A stretch of 64,000 bases of DNA from Agrostemma githago (GCA_958450325.1 OY288253.1:63178266-63242265); one strand, 5' to 3'; positions 12,351 through 22,516 are shown, counted from the stretch's first letter. The notes: generated by a model from the letters alone, not told the origin. Made by a program: numbers and translations.

Positions 12351-12512
12351 GTTGTATCGTTCCGAAATAAAATCCGGTCTATTGATAAGTAATGGAGAGG
12401 GGGCAACCGAGAGAAAGTAATGGAGACGATCTTATGCTGATTTATATATATAGGAGTTGGTTATCAAGGAAAACAGAAGCCTGTATAGAGAATTTTTTTT
12501 AGACACGTGTCA

Positions 12513-12690
12513 CTTAAAGAGGTCTGGAAGCAAGATAGGAAGATCCGTGAGGCAAGCGAGGACGGAAGCAGTTCTCTTTGCAGTTAAGGAAGCCAGTAGG
12601 CGTGGGATACGACGTATTGTCCTTCAGTGCGGTCACATGGGAGTTATCAAATGCCTTAAATCGATGTACAGAGAGGGGCAACATCATAGG
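12513..12690 (+). pseudogene. RNase H-like fragment (left arm)
   Basis: The frame holds ARTEAVLFAVKEASRRGIRR, then IVLQCGHMGVIKCL. This resembles the plant RNase H-like domain (RVT_3) usually found in decayed LINE-type sequences, with the catalytic Asp of the usual ESD/CSD motif replaced. It is short and has no start or stop of its own. The mirror copy on minus is 25091-25268. Confidence 0.5.
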
Positions 12691-13988
12691 GGTGTAATAT
12701 AATGTAATATAATATAATATAATATAACATAATATAATACATATTATAATAATATTCATTAATCTAATATAAACTCGAGATGACTTTGAGAGAGTAATAT
12801 AATATAGTAATTTTATCCTATATACTTTGTACTTTTCTAATCAATTTTTCTCTAATCACCTTAAACGTAAATTGAAATGAAGAGAGTAACAATTTTGAAA
12901 GTAAGTTTCTAAATTTTAAAATTAAAATTTTTGGTATAGAATATCAATAGGTCTTGAATATCAATCATTCGTGGTTCTCGTTACAGGTCTAGCTCGAACA
13001 AATATCCGTCTTTGTTTACGTCGAGTCATATATTGTGGGTACTTTTGTTAGTGCTGGTGTTATTTCTTTATTGAAACACTACGTTGGTCTAATTATTGAA
13101 ATATTGTGTCTCTTGTTATTCAAGCTCGAAGTCTGTTATTTTAATAAATTTAGTTCGTCTAATAACTTGTTGCTTCCGCATATACGAAGGTTCATAAATT
13201 TAGTTCGTCTAATAGATTCGTTATTAGCTTAGACGATGTGATATGTAAGTGCAACACTAACTAGTTCCGATAATCATTATATTTTGCTTGCCTTTTGTAC
13301 GTGCTCAGTTTGTCATATAAATGTTCAAGACGACCTAAATATATAATGTTAGTTGCACGCATGAAACTCCTTTGACATGGGCTTGTAATATTATCGTTTG
13401 TAAGATAAGAGTAATTAAGTAAATTAAGACCATAATTAGCTAGCACATTAATTAAGAAGGGTATTTCTTTCTTTTGATCCCTTTGCACTGTGATGATGAT
13501 ATCAAAAACTCATCAGAATGAATAGAGAAACACCAAACTCGGAGTTTATTCGTGACACTTTTTAGACAGGTATTATCCTGGCATTAAGTAAAACCATCAT
13601 ACAGTATAGTTTAATAAATTACCACCCTTAAATCTTAAAGGATTATTGTAAAAAAAAAAACTTAAATTACAAGGGGACTAGTGCATACGCATGCACGCAC
13701 ACTATATATATATAGGCTGTCATTCAACCACGTCCCCAACTAATTTACAAACTTCCGATTACAATTTTTAGGATTAAAACACCAAATTACTACGATTAAA
13801 ACCTAATTCACCAGCTAAAAACAACCCACATTCCTCAATTAATCCCAATTCACAAACCCTAACCCCCAAATTCCAATACCATTTTTCAATTAATCTATTG
13901 AAAACAGTAATTCATTGCTTCAGTAAACTTCCGATTGCAATTTTTAGGATTAAAAACAACCCACATTCCTCGATTAATCACACAAACC

Positions 13989-14078
13989 CTAACCCCCAAA
14001 TCCGTAAAGAGTTCTTCCTTGCCTTTTAAGAGCATAAACAACATCCATGGCGGTAACAGTCTTCCTCCTAGCATGCTC
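13989..14078 (-). pseudogene. Histone H4 C-terminal fragment (left arm)
   Basis: Minus-strand codons read EHARRKTVTAMDVV through to the usual C-terminal LYGFGG and stop, i.e. the last 29 residues of histone H4 without a change. The upstream codons and the rest of H4 are absent. It lies next to an oppositely oriented RRM fragment. The mirror copy is 23702-23791. Confidence 0.9.
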
Positions 14079-14114
14079 AATCGAAAATATCTACGACATT
14101 GATTTTCCTTTGTT

Positions 14115-14177
14115 GATATTCTTGAAGCTGTTGTTATCACTGACAAGGCTACTGCTAGATCCAAAGGCTACGGTTTT
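14115..14177 (+). pseudogene. RRM RNA-binding domain fragment (left arm)
   Basis: 21 codons read DILEAVVITDKATARSKGYG and then F, followed by gtacgt, a plausible splice donor. RSKGYGF is the RNP1 signature of an RNA recognition motif and VVITDK is typical of plant RRM proteins. Only this piece is present. The mirror copy is 23603-23665. Confidence 0.75.
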
Positions 14178-14679
14178 GTACGTACTCTTTTCCTTCAATT
14201 TCTCCGCATGTAACTCACTACCAAATAATCACTTTGTCTTTATCTATTCTTGGATTATGGAGTATCAATCAAGAATTTAGGTAATTCGAGTGTTAATTAG
14301 GTTTTGGTACATGCTTCGCTGGTGCTAGCGTGAGGCTGAAGTTGAGTATATTATACTTTGGAGTAAATATATATTCAGCAGATTTTTCTATTTTTAGATT
14401 ATCTCTACTTCCACTACTTCAGTATCTTTTCTTCAACATTCATTCATGTAAATGATCAAATCTATAGCAGCCAGTTTGATTCGCTAAATGTCTTGATTGA
14501 AAAATAAGTCACAGCATCACGAATCACATTCTCCAAAAATATCTACGACATTGATTTTCGTGACGAATAGAATTTCAACACTTTTCCAAATTTTATTTTG
14601 TCTCGTATAATAATTCCAACCCTTAATAATTACTCGTATCACAAGTTGCTTATTTGATGATGCTATGTACAATACTCGT

Positions 14680-15263
14680 ATCACTGTAACAGTGTTGAAG
14701 TGTTACAGTAACAATATTATTGTAACTTACTGTAAAATACGGTAAACTGTGATGACAGTGTTGAAGTGTTACAGTAACAATATTATTATAACTTACTGTA
14801 AATTGTAACAGTGTTGAAGTGTTACAGTAACAATATTACTATAACCTATAACTGTGTTACGGTAACAATTTTAATGTAATAGTGTTACGGTAAAAATATT
14901 ACCCTAACAGTGTTAGGGTAACAATGATAAATGAACAGTGCTACTGTTAATCTCATGTTGATGTTACTACTTTGTAGTGTCAATTGATAAATGAATTTGA
15001 CATTATTACTGTGATAGTGTCACAGTAAGATATTTATAACTCTTTAATTTCATATTACTGTGACATTATTACTGTGACATTATTATTGTAATTCCTTATT
15101 ACTGTGACAGTGTCACAGTAAGATATTTGTGTTACTGTAATAGTATTCTGTTACTGTAACAGTATTACTCTGACATTATTATTGTAATTCCTTATTACTG
15201 TGACACTGTCACAGTAAGATATTTGTGTTACTGTAATAGTGTTCTGTTACTGTAACAATAAGA
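14680..15263. repeat. GTTACTGTAAC palindromic repeat array (left arm)
   Basis: About 580 bp are packed with gttactgtaac, tactgtgacactgtcacagt and related units, many themselves palindromic, spaced irregularly. The array has no coding potential. The mirror copy is 22517-23100. Confidence 0.9.
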
Positions 15264-15486
15264 TTATATACGATGAAGATGACGTTGAGATTGAATCTCA
15301 GTCATTCATGTGATTTGATCATGTGGCTGTGATTTGCGGGACGGACTCATTTAAAGAAGACCAACTCACCGGATGCAATTTCTATATATATATATATATA
15401 ATATATGTGTGGCTGTAGTGATGACTGATGAGGATCATTTTAAATTATTTTATTTTATTTTATTTGAGCAGTAATTTTTTATTCCC

Positions 15487-15717
15487 TCAATACAAATGAA
15501 CTTGGGTTGTTGATGCAGCATGAGATGGTCCACATCCGCTGATGGAATCAAATTTCGGGCAATCTATCCGAATGAAATTAAGATTCACACAAACCACCAC
15601 TTCACTCAGATAAAATATTTCGTCTTTCTTCTCGCACCTTAGTTGCACAGTATTGCCCAAATGAGCTCAAAATGCATCCTTGTACTGATTAGGTATACCA
15701 ACACTCCGGATGAATCC
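15487..15717 (-). pseudogene. RNase T2 exon 3, inverted copy (left arm)
   Basis: Identical in content to 22063-22293 but on minus. It encodes the C-terminal cysteine-rich part and carries the same in-frame TGA. Confidence 0.85.
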
Positions 15718-15815
15718 CTAGTGACAAAAGGCAAAATTATATTACAAGATTATTATGCTCTAATAATAAAATTGATAAACGTACAAACAATATTACAAGA
15801 TAATAATGTTATTAC

Positions 15816-16002
15816 CTCTGGCACTCAAAGCAGTAAACAGTGGTCGGCTTAACTTACGACATTGACTCATCCCCTGCATGAAATATTTGAGTACTAACAT
15901 GCCTGAGCAAGTTCCATGGTAATTCCATTCATTAGCCCATAATCCTCGGTTTGTTTGGCGGTAACTCGGCCAACAAATATTCATCTCCTGTTCTAATGAT
16001 CC
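15816..16002 (-). pseudogene. RNase T2 exon 2, inverted copy (left arm)
   Basis: The mirror of 21778-21964, containing the second active-site block (NEWNYHGTC). It lies antisense to exon 1 (761-1027), so it cannot be spliced to it in the sense direction. Confidence 0.88.
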
Positions 16003-16229
16003 CTGCACATATATACACCAAACATTAGCTAGCTAGTTAGTTTGACTGCCAACTCCTTTTTTCTAGTTGATCCTTTTTGCCAGGTCTTTGTTTTGAAAAC
16101 AAAAATAGGATCATTGGGAATTCGAAATCAAGAGTTACTGTCACTCAGATTTATTTTGACAAAAAAAACATACTACTATGAGATACTATATTATAAAATC
16201 CTCATTGTGTTTATCTATCCACATGCAAC

Positions 16230-16500
16230 TGTTCGGGCCAAAAATTTGCACCTTCGGAATACCACGTGGCAAAATACGAGTGGATGGTCAAAAGGTCAGA
16301 AGTCAAAAGTCAACAACATAAGGGTTCACGGTTCACAGATGCCAGTCAAAGTCAAGGATCACAAGACGGAAGTCAAAATTGGTCAAACGTCATCAAGTCA
16401 AGTAAACCCGGAATAATACGTAAAGATGGGCCGAGCCGAGCATAAGAAGGAATAAGGCTACAGACCATACAATCAAACCAGCCCAGTAGGCAAAGTAAAC
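16230..16500 (+). repeat. RT1 5' LTR fragment, inverted copy
   Basis: It starts TGTTCGGGCC after the target sequence gcaac (16225-16229) and matches 2268 down to about 1998. It is cut where the RT2 LTR begins at 16501. It mirrors 21280-21550. Confidence 0.85.
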
Positions 16501-17420
16501 TGTTTTGGTAAAAAATATACCGGGTCTACGATTTAAGTTTGCGGGTCAAAGCAATCGTCCTATAACTACGGGTCGGTGAAATCGAGATAAAACTAGAGAA
16601 CGAGGAACAACGAAAGAAAATAACGACACACAAAGTTTGGTGACGCGGAAACCCGATGTGGGAAAAACCGCGGGGGGAGTCGGAATCCCACCAAAGTTTC
16701 ACTACGAATGAAAAAAGGATCAAGAACCGAATACAAATAGGAATGTTTTATCTATAATTGCTAGAGTTTTGGTGTTGTGTGCGTTGAAGTTGGTGCGCTG
16801 GGATGCCCCCTTCCTTCTTCCTCTCTTTCCTTTATATATGGCCCCTCCTCCTCTGGTGTCTTTATGGCCCCTTTAATGTAGAGCAATTATTGCTCTTCAA
16901 TGCCAAGTGACCGTTATGACCGTTATGCCAACTCATTATTCTCCTCCTTCCCTTTATGTTGCTGTTGACCGTTGCCTTTCTTATCCATCAGAATCTTTTC
17001 ATTTAATCCCTTCTTAATTACTTGAGATTTGGCCCTTTAACTCTCCTCAGCTGTTACAACCTTCTTCTGGATTCTTTCCTGCTCAGCAGGAGAGTTTCCT
17101 AGCTTGTAGGAGTGTTTGTTGCCTCCTTCTCTCTTGGTGTGGGCTGAATTTTACCTTCCATGTGTTGGGCCTTCTTGACTAAATGGACCATCGTTTTATT
17201 TGTCTCATGCTTCATTTGACCCATTATTTTGTTTTGTCTCGGGTTTGTTTGGTTTGACGTCTTCCGATTATTTTGACCTCCGTCTTTTAGTTTCTGACCT
17301 TGACTTTTCATCCGTGAACCGTGGACCCTTTTGTTGTTGACTCTTGACTTTTGACTTTTTGACCGTCCACTCGCTTCACGCCACGTTTCATTCTGAAGGT
17401 GCAAATTTTTGGCCCGAACA
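16501..17420 (-). repeat. RT2 LTR, inverted copy (left arm)
   Basis: 920 bp, from TGTTTTGG on + to CCCGAACA, i.e. a complete LTR in reverse. It mirrors 20360-21279. It is a diverged member of the same family as 1430-2268. Confidence 0.88.
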
Positions 17421-17584
17421 AATGCCCCCAAATTTCCGACTAAGCTCATCTTAGGCGGGAATTTCCGTTTGCCTCTATTGTAGGCAGTCGGCTCTGCTTC
17501 TGCTGGCCTTAGCTTGCTGGTTCTAGGAGAAGGCGCGATCTGTCCCCTCTCTTAGAAATTACTCCTGCAGAGAGTGGACCTCTG

Positions 17585-18146
17585 GTGGCAGACCTTTCTA
17601 AGTCTACCTCTTACCCTGCCCCCAGATCCGTTGATGAGGTTTCTGCTGAAGTAGTGCTCAAATTTCCTGAAGGCTTTGGTAAGTCTGCAGAGGATATGAC
17701 TTTCCTGGATCATATGCTACTTCCTGGTCCCAGGTCTGTGCTAGAAGAAGGTTCTCTGAAGGAGTTGGACTTGGTTCGCAGATTGTTGGCGGAGGAATCT
17801 GGTTGTAGAGAAGAAGTGGCTGGATGAGGAATTTCCTGTGGCGCCTGTCCTGGATGCTCTTTCTGATGTGGAGGCGGATGATCTGATAGAGTCCGCTGAT
17901 TTCTCATTGCTGATAAGGAGGCTGATGGGCAAGAGAACGTGTACCAGCAGGATGTCGTTGATGACCCTGGGGGTGATTCTGCTGCTGTTCATCAGAGACC
18001 CAGGTTCCTGTAGAAGAATCTGCTACAGTTCCGCCTCCACCAGAGGAGAATGTCCAGGCTGTGGACCAAGTTCTGCTGGAGTGATGTTACTCTTCCTTTG
18101 TTTTCGGCTTGTGAATCCTGCATGGCATGAACTTCCGATTTGTTAG
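17585..18146 (+). pseudogene. RT2 antisense ORF, copy in left arm
   Basis: The frame starts MADLSKSTSYPAPRSV and runs to a stop near 17827. It continues in the next frame from about 17838 (ALSDVEADDLIESADFSLLI) to 18146. It is homologous to 2428-2937. Function unknown; see 19634-20195 for its place in RT2. Confidence 0.4.
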
Positions 18147-18166
18147 TGTGTGCAAAAAATTCTGTA

Positions 18167-18851
18167 GTGTGGCATTCCTTCAGAGATCATCTGCGACAAC
18201 GGGTCCCAGTTTATTGGCAACAAGATGGAGGCCTACTGCGCCAGGTGGAACATCACACTAAGCAAGTCTACCCCCAGAAACCCTCAGTCTAATGGTCAGG
18301 CGGAGTCTAGCAACAAAATTGTGATAGACAACCTATAGAGAAGGCTGGAGGAGGCAGGGGGCAGATGGGCAGAAGAACTCCCCTTGGTGTTGTGGTCTTA
18401 CAGAACTACACCCAAGGTGGCTACAGGACAAACACCCTTCAGTTTGGTCTTTGGTGCTGAGGCGGTCATCCCTTCAGAGGTGAGAGTGCCTACTCATAGA
18501 TACGGATGCATAACCGAAGACAGGAACCAGGTAGAGATGGCAAGCAGCTTGGATACTATAGATGAGCTCAGAACCGATGCTCAAATAAGGATGGCCTCCT
18601 ACAGACAAACAGTCGCCAGAAGTTACAACAAGAATGTCAGAGTCAGAATCCTGCAGGAAGGAGACCTAGTCCTCAGAAAAGTCTTCCAGAACACCAGGAA
18701 CCAACGAGCAGGAAAGTTCGCTTACAATTGGGAAGGACCCTATCAAATAGAGAAAGTAGTTGGGAACGGAGCCTACCGACTTATGACCATGGAGGGGAAG
18801 ATCATCCAAAAGCCATGGAACATCGTACACCTAAAGAAATACTTCTTCTGA
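18167..18851 (+). pseudogene. RT2 pol, integrase end (in the spacer between the arms)
   Basis: It starts abruptly within the integrase (GIPSEIICDNGSQF, second catalytic Asp), followed by GQAESSNK (Glu) and a C-terminal domain with RTTPKVATGQTPFSLVFG. It reads through AGKFAYNWEGPYQIEKVV to a stop at 18851. It is better preserved than the RT1 copy at 3744-4741, with one TAG near 18340. The 5' part of pol is absent because the left arm of the inverted duplication joins at 18166/18167. Confidence 0.85.
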
Positions 18852-19613
18852 GTGGGCCACAGCCGCCAGCAATCTGGGCCACTGCCGCCAGAAACATGGG
18901 CTACGGCCGCCAGAAACGTGGCATCTATTCTGCCAGGTGCACCTCCACCAGAACCCAGGTTTAATCTTTTCAAACCTCGCAAACACGTATTTAAATTTTC
19001 CTATCATTCTTCTGTTTTCTTTTTTTTTCTTTTAGCAAAATTCAAATTTAATCAGATAAAATTTTGTTTTCCTTTTTACGTGTGTCGTCAAAATTCAATT
19101 TTCTTTGACATTAAGGTTTGATTTTCTTATTGCGTACATTTTCGAAATTTAATTTTCTCTCTCCATATATTTTTGAAATTTGATTTTTTGCTTCCACATA
19201 TGTTTTCAAATATTGTGTTCCCTATCTTTGCCAAAATTTTGTCAGTTTTCTCAAACTGAGTGTTGGTGACTAATCTGGTGGAGTGTACAATTTCTACAGA
19301 GGGCGTGCGTCTGTGACTAAGTGCCTACAACCGGGACATTACAGTCTCCTGCGCCACTTAGCACCCACGCAAAGCGTGGCACCTCCGACTGAGTGGGCGA
19401 ACTAAACCCCAGGCCACCACTATATCAAAGGTCGACCATACAAACATAAGGCATGCATACAACAGAAGGTAGTTAGACAAAATTACAACAAACGATTACA
19501 ATCAAACGCAAACAACCACGATCAAAAGCAAACGATTACGATCTTCTGTTAAGGCACGAAGTGCCACAAAATACTCACACACACTTCGCTCCCCTGAGCA
19601 AAGGCGAAGTCAT
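18852..19613 (+). other. RT2 3' non-coding region
   Basis: It begins with three GGC-rich units (ccgccagcaatctgggccac type) directly after the pol stop, then AT-rich sequence. It is the reverse of 2938-3743. This is the unduplicated spacer of the inverted repeat, together with 18167-18851. Confidence 0.6.
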
Positions 19614-19633
19614 TACAGAATTTTTTGCACACA

Positions 19634-20195
19634 CTAACAAATCGGAAGTTCATGCCATGCAGGATTCACAAGCCGAAAACAAAGGAAGAGTAACATCACT
19701 CCAGCAGAACTTGGTCCACAGCCTGGACATTCTCCTCTGGTGGAGGCGGAACTGTAGCAGATTCTTCTACAGGAACCTGGGTCTCTGATGAACAGCAGCA
19801 GAATCACCCCCAGGGTCATCAACGACATCCTGCTGGTACACGTTCTCTTGCCCATCAGCCTCCTTATCAGCAATGAGAAATCAGCGGACTCTATCAGATC
19901 ATCCGCCTCCACATCAGAAAGAGCATCCAGGACAGGCGCCACAGGAAATTCCTCATCCAGCCACTTCTTCTCTACAACCAGATTCCTCCGCCAACAATCT
20001 GCGAACCAAGTCCAACTCCTTCAGAGAACCTTCTTCTAGCACAGACCTGGGACCAGGAAGTAGCATATGATCCAGGAAAGTCATATCCTCTGCAGACTTA
20101 CCAAAGCCTTCAGGAAATTTGAGCACTACTTCAGCAGAAACCTCATCAACGGATCTGGGGGCAGGGTAAGAGGTAGACTTAGAAAGGTCTGCCAC
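19634..20195 (-). pseudogene. RT2 antisense ORF (right arm)
   Basis: Opposite to the RT2 pol direction and located between pol and the 3' LTR. It carries the same two-frame ORF as 17585-18146, starting MADLSKS at 20195. No known domain is recognised. Its presence in two diverged copies (RT1 and RT2) suggests it was once part of the family. Confidence 0.4.
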
Positions 20196-20359
20196 CAGAG
20201 GTCCACTCTCTGCAGGAGTAATTTCTAAGAGAGGGGACAGATCGCGCCTTCTCCTAGAACCAGCAAGCTAAGGCCAGCAGAAGCAGAGCCGACTGCCTAC
20301 AATAGAGGCAAACGGAAATTCCCGCCTAAGATGAGCTTAGTCGGAAATTTGGGGGCATT

Positions 20360-21279
20360 TGTTCGGGCCAAAAATTTGCACCTTCAGAATGAAACGTGGC
20401 GTGAAGCGAGTGGACGGTCAAAAAGTCAAAAGTCAAGAGTCAACAACAAAAGGGTCCACGGTTCACGGATGAAAAGTCAAGGTCAGAAACTAAAAGACGG
20501 AGGTCAAAATAATCGGAAGACGTCAAACCAAACAAACCCGAGACAAAACAAAATAATGGGTCAAATGAAGCATGAGACAAATAAAACGATGGTCCATTTA
20601 GTCAAGAAGGCCCAACACATGGAAGGTAAAATTCAGCCCACACCAAGAGAGAAGGAGGCAACAAACACTCCTACAAGCTAGGAAACTCTCCTGCTGAGCA
20701 GGAAAGAATCCAGAAGAAGGTTGTAACAGCTGAGGAGAGTTAAAGGGCCAAATCTCAAGTAATTAAGAAGGGATTAAATGAAAAGATTTTGATGGATAAG
20801 AAAGGCAACGGTCAACAGCAACATAAAGGGAAGGAGGAGAATAATGAGTTGGCATAACGGTCATAACGGTCACTTGGCATTGAAGAGCAATAATTGCTCT
20901 ACATTAAAGGGGCCATAAAGACACCAGAGGAGGAGGGGCCATATATAAAGGAAAGAGAGGAAGAAGGAAGGGGGCATCCCAGCGCACCAACTTCAACGCA
21001 CACAACACCAAAACTCTAGCAATTATAGATAAAACATTCCTATTTGTATTCGGTTCTTGATCCTTTTTTCATTCGTAGTGAAACTTTGGTGGGATTCCGA
21101 CTCCCCCCGCGGTTTTTCCCACATCGGGTTTCCGCGTCACCAAACTTTGTGTGTCGTTATTTTCTTTCGTTGTTCCTCGTTCTCTAGTTTTATCTCGATT
21201 TCACCGACCCGTAGTTATAGGACGATTGCTTTGACCCGCAAACTTAAATCGTAGACCCGGTATATTTTTTACCAAAACA
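20360..21279 (+). repeat. RT2 3' LTR (right arm)
   Basis: TGTTCGGG...CCAAAACA, 920 bp, preceded by the purine tract aaatttgggggcatt. It abuts the truncated RT1 5' LTR at 21280, suggesting RT2 inserted into that LTR. The expected partner duplication (gttta) has been lost. Confidence 0.88.
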
Positions 21280-21550
21280 GTTTACTTTGCCTACTGGGCT
21301 GGTTTGATTGTATGGTCTGTAGCCTTATTCCTTCTTATGCTCGGCTCGGCCCATCTTTACGTATTATTCCGGGTTTACTTGACTTGATGACGTTTGACCA
21401 ATTTTGACTTCCGTCTTGTGATCCTTGACTTTGACTGGCATCTGTGAACCGTGAACCCTTATGTTGTTGACTTTTGACTTCTGACCTTTTGACCATCCAC
21501 TCGTATTTTGCCACGTGGTATTCCGAAGGTGCAAATTTTTGGCCCGAACA
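21280..21550 (-). repeat. RT1 5' LTR fragment (right arm)
   Basis: Reversed, it runs TGTTCGGGCC... and matches 2268-1998. Immediately outside is gttgc, which equals the sequence left of 1430. This pair defines the RT1 insertion. Confidence 0.85.
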
Positions 21551-21777
21551 GTTGCATGTGGATAGATAAACACAATGAGGATTTTATAATATAGTATCTC
21601 ATAGTAGTATGTTTTTTTTGTCAAAATAAATCTGAGTGACAGTAACTCTTGATTTCGAATTCCCAATGATCCTATTTTTGTTTTCAAAACAAAGACCTGG
21701 CAAAAAGGATCAACTAGAAAAAAGGAGTTGGCAGTCAAACTAACTAGCTAGCTAATGTTTGGTGTATATATGTGCAG

Positions 21778-21964
21778 GGATCATTAGAACAGGAGATGAA
21801 TATTTGTTGGCCGAGTTACCGCCAAACAAACCGAGGATTATGGGCTAATGAATGGAATTACCATGGAACTTGCTCAGGCATGTTAGTACTCAAATATTTC
21901 ATGCAGGGGATGAGTCAATGTCGTAAGTTAAGCCGACCACTGTTTACTGCTTTGAGTGCCAGAG
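21778..21964 (+). CDS. RNase T2 exon 2 (CAS II)
   Basis: It is preceded by the acceptor tgtgcag and followed by the donor gtaata. It encodes SLEQEMNICWPSYRQTNRGL, then WANEWNYHGTC, the second active-site block of RNase T2, and a region ending LSARG. It follows phase 0 from exon 1. Confidence 0.85.
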
Positions 21965-22062
21965 GTAATAACATTATTATCTTGTAATATTGTTTGTACG
22001 TTTATCAATTTTATTATTAGAGCATAATAATCTTGTAATATAATTTTGCCTTTTGTCACTAG

Positions 22063-22293
22063 GGATTCATCCGGAGTGTTGGTATACCTAATCAGTACAA
22101 GGATGCATTTTGAGCTCATTTGGGCAATACTGTGCAACTAAGGTGCGAGAAGAAAGACGAAATATTTTATCTGAGTGAAGTGGTGGTTTGTGTGAATCTT
22201 AATTTCATTCGGATAGATTGCCCGAAATTTGATTCCATCAGCGGATGTGGACCATCTCATGCTGCATCAACAACCCAAGTTCATTTGTATTGA
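22063..22293 (+). pseudogene. RNase T2 exon 3
   Basis: It follows the acceptor gtcactag. Codons read GIPNQYKDAF, then TGA, then LGNTVQLRC, YLSEVVVCVNL, IRIDCPKFDS and a stop at 22291-22293. The spacing of Cys residues fits the C-terminal third of RNase T2. The TGA and the uncertain junction with exon 2 indicate decay. Confidence 0.75.
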
Positions 22294-22516
22294 GGGAATA
22301 AAAAATTACTGCTCAAATAAAATAAAATAAAATAATTTAAAATGATCCTCATCAGTCATCACTACAGCCACACATATTATATATATATATATATATAGAA
22401 ATTGCATCCGGTGAGTTGGTCTTCTTTAAATGAGTCCGTCCCGCAAATCACAGCCACATGATCAAATCACATGAATGACTGAGATTCAATCTCAACGTCA
22501 TCTTCATCGTATATAA

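Larger units (their letters stand above)
10847..18166 (+). repeat. Left arm of giant inverted duplication
   Basis: It pairs base for base with 19614-26934: position p matches 37781-p at the outer side and 37780-p inside 13.7 kb. Differences noticed are a TTTA unit in a microsatellite (5 versus 4), an 11 versus 12 A-run at 13650, and G/A at 12971. It contains a truncated copy of the Harbinger MITE that is complete at 26418-27115, so this arm looks like the derived copy. Confidence 0.95.
1430..21550 (-). mobile_element. RT1: rearranged Tat-type Ty3/gypsy element in RNase T2 intron 1
   Basis: The left end is a complete 3' LTR in minus orientation (1430-2268) and the right end is the first 271 bp of the 5' LTR (21280-21550). 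Both are flanked by gttgc (1425-1429 and 21551-21555), the 5-bp target duplication expected of an LTR element. From left to right it holds the LTR, a non-coding and antisense-ORF region, integrase (3744-4741), a CACTA insertion (4742-10426), the pre-integrase region (10427-10846), and then a rearranged middle in which RT, protease, gag and most of the 5' LTR are replaced by an inverted copy of downstream DNA plus the end of element RT2. It cannot move by itself. Confidence 0.8.
761..22293 (+). pseudogene. Ribonuclease T2 (S-like RNase) gene split by a 20-kb insertion
   Basis: RNase T2 enzymes are secreted or vacuolar endoribonucleases. Exon 1 (761-1027) encodes a hydrophobic signal-like start and the first active-site block FHMHGVWP. 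Exon 2 (21778-21964) encodes the second block NEWNYHGTC. Exon 3 (22063-22293) encodes the cysteine-rich end with VCVNLNFIRIDCP. The exon 1 to 2 splice is phase 0 (AAG|gtaagt, gtgcag|GGA). Intron 1 carries a (TA)n tract and the retrotransposon RT1, whose two ends have the same gttgc duplication, so both halves belonged to one gene. Exon 3 has an in-frame TGA about 17 codons in, and the exon 2/3 phase does not match cleanly, so the gene is probably dead. The family histidine of CAS I and the His and Glu of CAS II are kept; the usual H before Glu is N and the usual K before His is Y. Family assignment is secure; whether it was an S-RNase or S-like RNase cannot be decided. Confidence 0.85.

Noticed and set aside
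13855..14000. Telomere-like aaccctaaccccc runs
   Set aside because: Only two isolated units; one overlaps the H4 stop and its duplicated flank, not a telomeric array.
13895..14280. 77- and 89-codon ORFs
   Set aside because: They are out-of-frame readings over the H4 and RRM fragments.
761..22293. Self-incompatibility (S-locus) RNase
   Set aside because: The family is RNase T2, but two introns, a broken frame and no neighbouring F-box gene give no support for an S-locus.
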